A stretch of DNA of 63,369 nt, taken from NCBI GenBank assembly GCA_964576715.1, contig CAZNWE010000013.1:1-63369 (forward strand), read 5' to 3'. Numbering within the stretch: the first letter of the stretch is position 1; each line of letters starts with the position of its first letter. The DNA is from SLRI01 sp964576715. Its GTDB lineage: Bacteria; Pseudomonadota; Alphaproteobacteria; Geminicoccales; Geminicoccaceae. The position numbers and the translations under genes were made by a program. A model generated the notes under the pieces. The model worked only from the letters and a program-made list of their open reading frames with translations. It was not told the origin of the DNA and did no database searches. Below, piece after piece: positions 61,105 through 63,369 of this stretch.

Positions 61105-61859
61105 GGGATGAACTGCTCCTTCAAGATGCGCTCCTCGAGATTGTGCTCCGGGTCGAACAGCAGCTGAAACCGCTTGGTTCGGTCCTCCCAGATCTCGACC
61201 GAGACGATGTCGCGCACCTCGGTGAAGTCGGCAACCGCACTCACCGGCCGCTTTTGCGGGCTGAGCACGCGTATCCGAAAGCGGGTCTGGCTGCCGAGCA
61301 AGGCACCCCGCCAGCGTCGCGGGCGAAAGGCGCTGATCGGGGTCAGGGCCAGGATGTTCGAGCCCAGGGGGATGATCGGCCCGTGGGCGGAGAGGTTGTA
61401 GGCGGTGGAGCCCGCCGGGGTCGCCACCATGATGCCGTCGCAGATCAGCACCGGCAGCCGGTTGACGCCGTCGATCTCGATGCTGAGCCGGGCCGCCTGG
61501 CGGGTTTCGCGGAACACCGACACCTCGTTGATGGCAATCCCCTCGACCGTCTCGCCGGCGGCCGTCTCGGCCCGCATCCTGAGCGCATAGAGCTCCACCG
61601 GCGTGGTCCGGGCGAGCCGGGCCTGGAGATCGTCGGCACCGTACTCGTTCAACAGAAAGCCCACCGTGCCGAGGTTCATGCCGTAGATCGGCACTTCGCG
61701 GTCGATGAAGCGGTGCAGCATCTCGAGCATGAAGCCGTCGCCGCCGAGGGCAACGATCAGGTCGGCGTCCTCGGGCTCGACCGTGGCGTAGCGGCGCGCC
61801 AACTCGGCGCGGGCGCACTCTGCCTCGTCGGTGCCGGCCGAGAGGAACGCGAGCTTCAT
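61101..61859 (-). CDS. nadK: NAD kinase
   Basis: NadK (252 aa) phosphorylates NAD+ to NADP+. The GGDG motif (IVALGGDGFMLEMLHRFIDR), NLGTVGFLLNEY, NEVSVFRETRQAA and ATPAGSTAYNLSAHGPIIPL are all present. ATG 61859 is chosen as the family start; a TTG two codons upstream is possible. It is the first gene of the leftward nadK-DUF192 pair and divergent from moaA. Confidence 0.95.
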   Translation of the reverse strand: MKLAFLSAGTDEAECARAELARRYATVEPEDADLIVALGGDGFMLEMLHRFIDREVPIYGMNLGTVGFLLNEYGADDLQARLARTTPVELYALRMRAETAAGETVEGIAINEVSVFRETRQAARLSIEIDGVNRLPVLICDGIMVATPAGSTAYNLSAHGPIIPLGSNILALTPISAFRPRRWRGALLGSQTRFRIRVLSPQKRPVSAVADFTEVRDIVSVEIWEDRTKRFQLLFDPEHNLEERILKEQFIP

Positions 61860-62005
61860 CGACAAGGACCAGGCATCGGTCGAACGCTCCAGCCTCGGGC
61901 ATTCACAAACCGCCGTGAACCTATTAGCTTTGACAGCGGTTCGATAGTCGGGAAATCGCAGCGCCTCGCCGAACGGCGCTGGCCAGTTGCTCCGGGAGGT
62001 CGCTC

Positions 62006-63004
62006 ATGCTCGTCGACGGCTTCGGCCGCCACATCTCCTACGTCCGCATCTCGGTCACCGACCGCTGCGACTTCCGTTGCGTCTACTGCATGGCCGAGAA
62101 CATGACCTTCCTGCCGAAGCGGGACCTGCTCAGCCTCGAGGAGCTCGAGCGGCTGGCCGACGCCTTCATCGCCACCGGCGTGCGCAAGATCCGCCTCACC
62201 GGCGGCGAGCCGCTGGTCCGCCGCAACGTCATGTCGCTGATCGAGGCCCTGGGCCAGCGGCTCGGCGACGGTCCCGGCACCCTCGGCGAGCTCACCATCA
62301 CCACCAATGGCAGCCAGCTCGAGCGGTTCGCCGAAGGCCTCCACGGAGCGGGCGTCCGCCGCATCAACGTCTCCCTCGACACCCTCGATCGCGGCCGCTT
62401 CGAGGCCATCACCCGCTGGGGCAAATACGACAAGGTCATGGCCGGCATCGAGGCCGCCAAGGCCGCGGGCCTGCACGTCAAGATCAACGCCGTGGCCCTG
62501 AAGGGCGTCAACGAGGACGAGTACGACCGGATGATCGCCTGGTGCGGGGCCGAGGGCTTCGACCTCACCCTGATCGAAACCATGCCCCTGGGCGAAATCG
62601 ACGAAGACCGCACCGACCAATACCTGCCGCTGTCGGTGGTCCGCGCCCGCCTCGAACAACGCTGGCAACTCACCGACCTCCCCGATTCCACCGGCGGCCC
62701 GGCCCGCTACGTGCGGATCGCCGAGACCGGCGGCCGGCTCGGCTTCATCACGCCGATGACGCATAATTTCTGCGAATCCTGCAACCGCGTCCGCGTCACC
62801 TGCACCGGCACCATGTACATGTGCCTCGGCCAAGAAGACGCCATCGACCTCCGCGCCCCGCTGCGCACCGCCGAAGACAACGGCCCCCTCCTCGACGCCA
62901 TCCGTCAGGGCATCGACCGAAAACCCAAAGGCCACGACTTCATCATCGACCGAACCCGCAAAACCCCCGCCGTCAGCCGACACATGAGCGTCACCGGCGG
63001 CTGA
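62006..63004 (+). CDS. moaA: GTP 3',8-cyclase MoaA (molybdenum cofactor synthesis)
   Basis: MoaA (332 aa) is a radical-SAM enzyme that converts GTP to 3',8-cyclo-7,8-dihydro-GTP for molybdopterin. The SAM cluster motif is CDFRCVYC (Cys21, 25, 28). RLTGGEPLVRRN (the GGEP motif) and the C-terminal cluster FCESCNRVRVTC...C (Cys256, 259, 273) are intact, as is the C-terminal GlyGly tail (SVTGG). A GGGAGG site precedes the ATG. From about 62570 the codons shift toward AA-ending Lys/Glu/Gln and CGA, unlike the first half. No other moa/moe gene is in the window. Confidence 0.97.
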   Translation: MLVDGFGRHISYVRISVTDRCDFRCVYCMAENMTFLPKRDLLSLEELERLADAFIATGVRKIRLTGGEPLVRRNVMSLIEALGQRLGDGPGTLGELTITTNGSQLERFAEGLHGAGVRRINVSLDTLDRGRFEAITRWGKYDKVMAGIEAAKAAGLHVKINAVALKGVNEDEYDRMIAWCGAEGFDLTLIETMPLGEIDEDRTDQYLPLSVVRARLEQRWQLTDLPDSTGGPARYVRIAETGGRLGFITPMTHNFCESCNRVRVTCTGTMYMCLGQEDAIDLRAPLRTAEDNGPLLDAIRQGIDRKPKGHDFIIDRTRKTPAVSRHMSVTGG

Positions 63005-63033
63005 ACGATTATTGTGGCGGCGGTAGGCGAGGG

Positions 63034-63077
63034 AAGAGAAGAGCGGGGGAAATGATTTCCCCCGGGCCCCCTCGGGA
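63034..63077. repeat. Third copy of the palindromic REP-like element
   Basis: The 23-bp palindrome GCGGGGGAAAT-G-ATTTCCCCCG (63043-63065) repeats the left copy at 22122 almost exactly. It is followed by GGGCCCCCTCGGGA, matching that copy's flank GCGCCCCCTCGGGA. It sits in the convergent spacer between moaA and the next gene, so it may also act as a terminator. This is a single copy rather than an inverted pair. Confidence 0.75.
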
Positions 63078-63102
63078 TTTTTGGGGGGTGCTTACCGGAC
63101 CT

Positions 63103-63369
63103 TCAGTCCTTTTTCGTCATCGCTACGAGGTTGTTCCGCATCCGCGCCAAACTTTCATCCGCCACCGGCAGCCAGTAGGTAACCCCTCCCTTGGCATAAA
63201 CATCGGCCGCGTCGCTCATGGCGGCAATAGCCCGGCGCAGCAAGGCCGGATCTTTCTTGCGATCGGCCAAAGCTTCGAGCGCAAGAGCCAGGCTGTGGCG
63301 TGAATACGCCCAGGCCAGCGGCACGCGCTCGCGGGTGCGCTCCTCGAGCGCTGCCTCGAAGGCCTCGAC
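63103..63369 (-). CDS. C-terminus of a TPR-like protein, truncated by the window edge
   Basis: The frame is open to the end of the window and ends at 63103. It reads EAFEAALEERTRERVPLAWA followed by LALALEALADRKKDPALLRR. These are tetratricopeptide-type repeats like those in alphaproteobacterial proteins with EYTRERVPLDWA motifs. The N-terminus lies outside the window, so domain partners are unknown. It ends with RMRNNLVAMTKKD. Confidence 0.7.
   Translation of the reverse strand, partial: VEAFEAALEERTRERVPLAWAYSRHSLALALEALADRKKDPALLRRAIAAMSDAADVYAKGGVTYWLPVADESLARMRNNLVAMTKKD

Overview
The window is about 63 kb of very GC-rich DNA from a bacteriochlorophyll-containing purple phototroph, most likely an alphaproteobacterium of the Rhodospirillales/Geminicoccales kind. 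This rests on a photosynthesis gene cluster (bchX-bchY-bchZ-pufQ-pufB-pufA-pufL-pufM-pufC), the alphaproteobacterial gene order aroQ-accB-accC-aat, a DUF1465 (RcdA-like) gene, a DUF3775 gene, and the yfgM-bamB-der block. A 100-N gap inside a repetitive gene shows it is a draft assembly. The taxon is an inference; no rRNA is present.

Layout. 1-7.9 kb: end of the photosynthesis cluster, encoding chlorophyllide reductase, the LH1 polypeptides, the reaction-centre L and M subunits and a tetraheme cytochrome, closed by a strong hairpin. 8.3-12.2 kb: a biotin-dependent Na+-translocating decarboxylase operon (alpha, delta, biotin and beta subunits), best read as methylmalonyl-CoA decarboxylase. 12.7-19.5 kb: a small membrane protein, tRNA-Glu, ppc, then aat, accC, accB and aroQ read leftwards from one promoter. 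19.8-24.9 kb: two aminotransferases, an aldehyde dehydrogenase, the tRNA editing protein AlaX, an inverted pair of palindromic repeats and a graveyard of broken ORFs. 25-32.8 kb: a polyamine-type ABC importer with one ATPase but two solute-binding proteins and two permease pairs. 32.8-39.8 kb, all leftward: a bacterial voltage-gated sodium channel, a long coiled-coil OmpA-domain protein, a small membrane protein, and a MotB-like/MotA-like pair. 40-45.2 kb: a DUF3775 gene, then an XpaC-TelA-SPFH/GYF-zinc ribbon cassette. 45.2-53.4 kb: a frameshifted small gene, a CaCA antiporter, a TSUP transporter, an SDR, a DsbA-like protein, ThpR, then yfgM-bamB-der. 53.4-56.4 kb: an MttB-family methyltransferase with an FAD oxidoreductase. 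56.4-63.4 kb: a DUF938 methyltransferase, long-form CbiX, a DUF1465 protein, aspartate aminotransferase, DUF192, NAD kinase, moaA, and the tail of a TPR-like protein.

Themes. Photosynthetic electron transfer sits directly beside a decarboxylase that should export Na+, and the same window carries a BacNaV sodium channel and a Ca2+/Na+ antiporter, so a sodium cycle is plausible. Two envelope or stress modules lie back to back around 40 kb. One pairs a MotA/ExbB-like channel with MotB-like and coiled-coil OmpA-domain proteins. The other is the XpaC-TelA-SPFH-zinc ribbon cassette. These are the best candidates for poorly described systems. A hairpin repeat occurs three times, twice as an inverted pair with compensatory stem changes.
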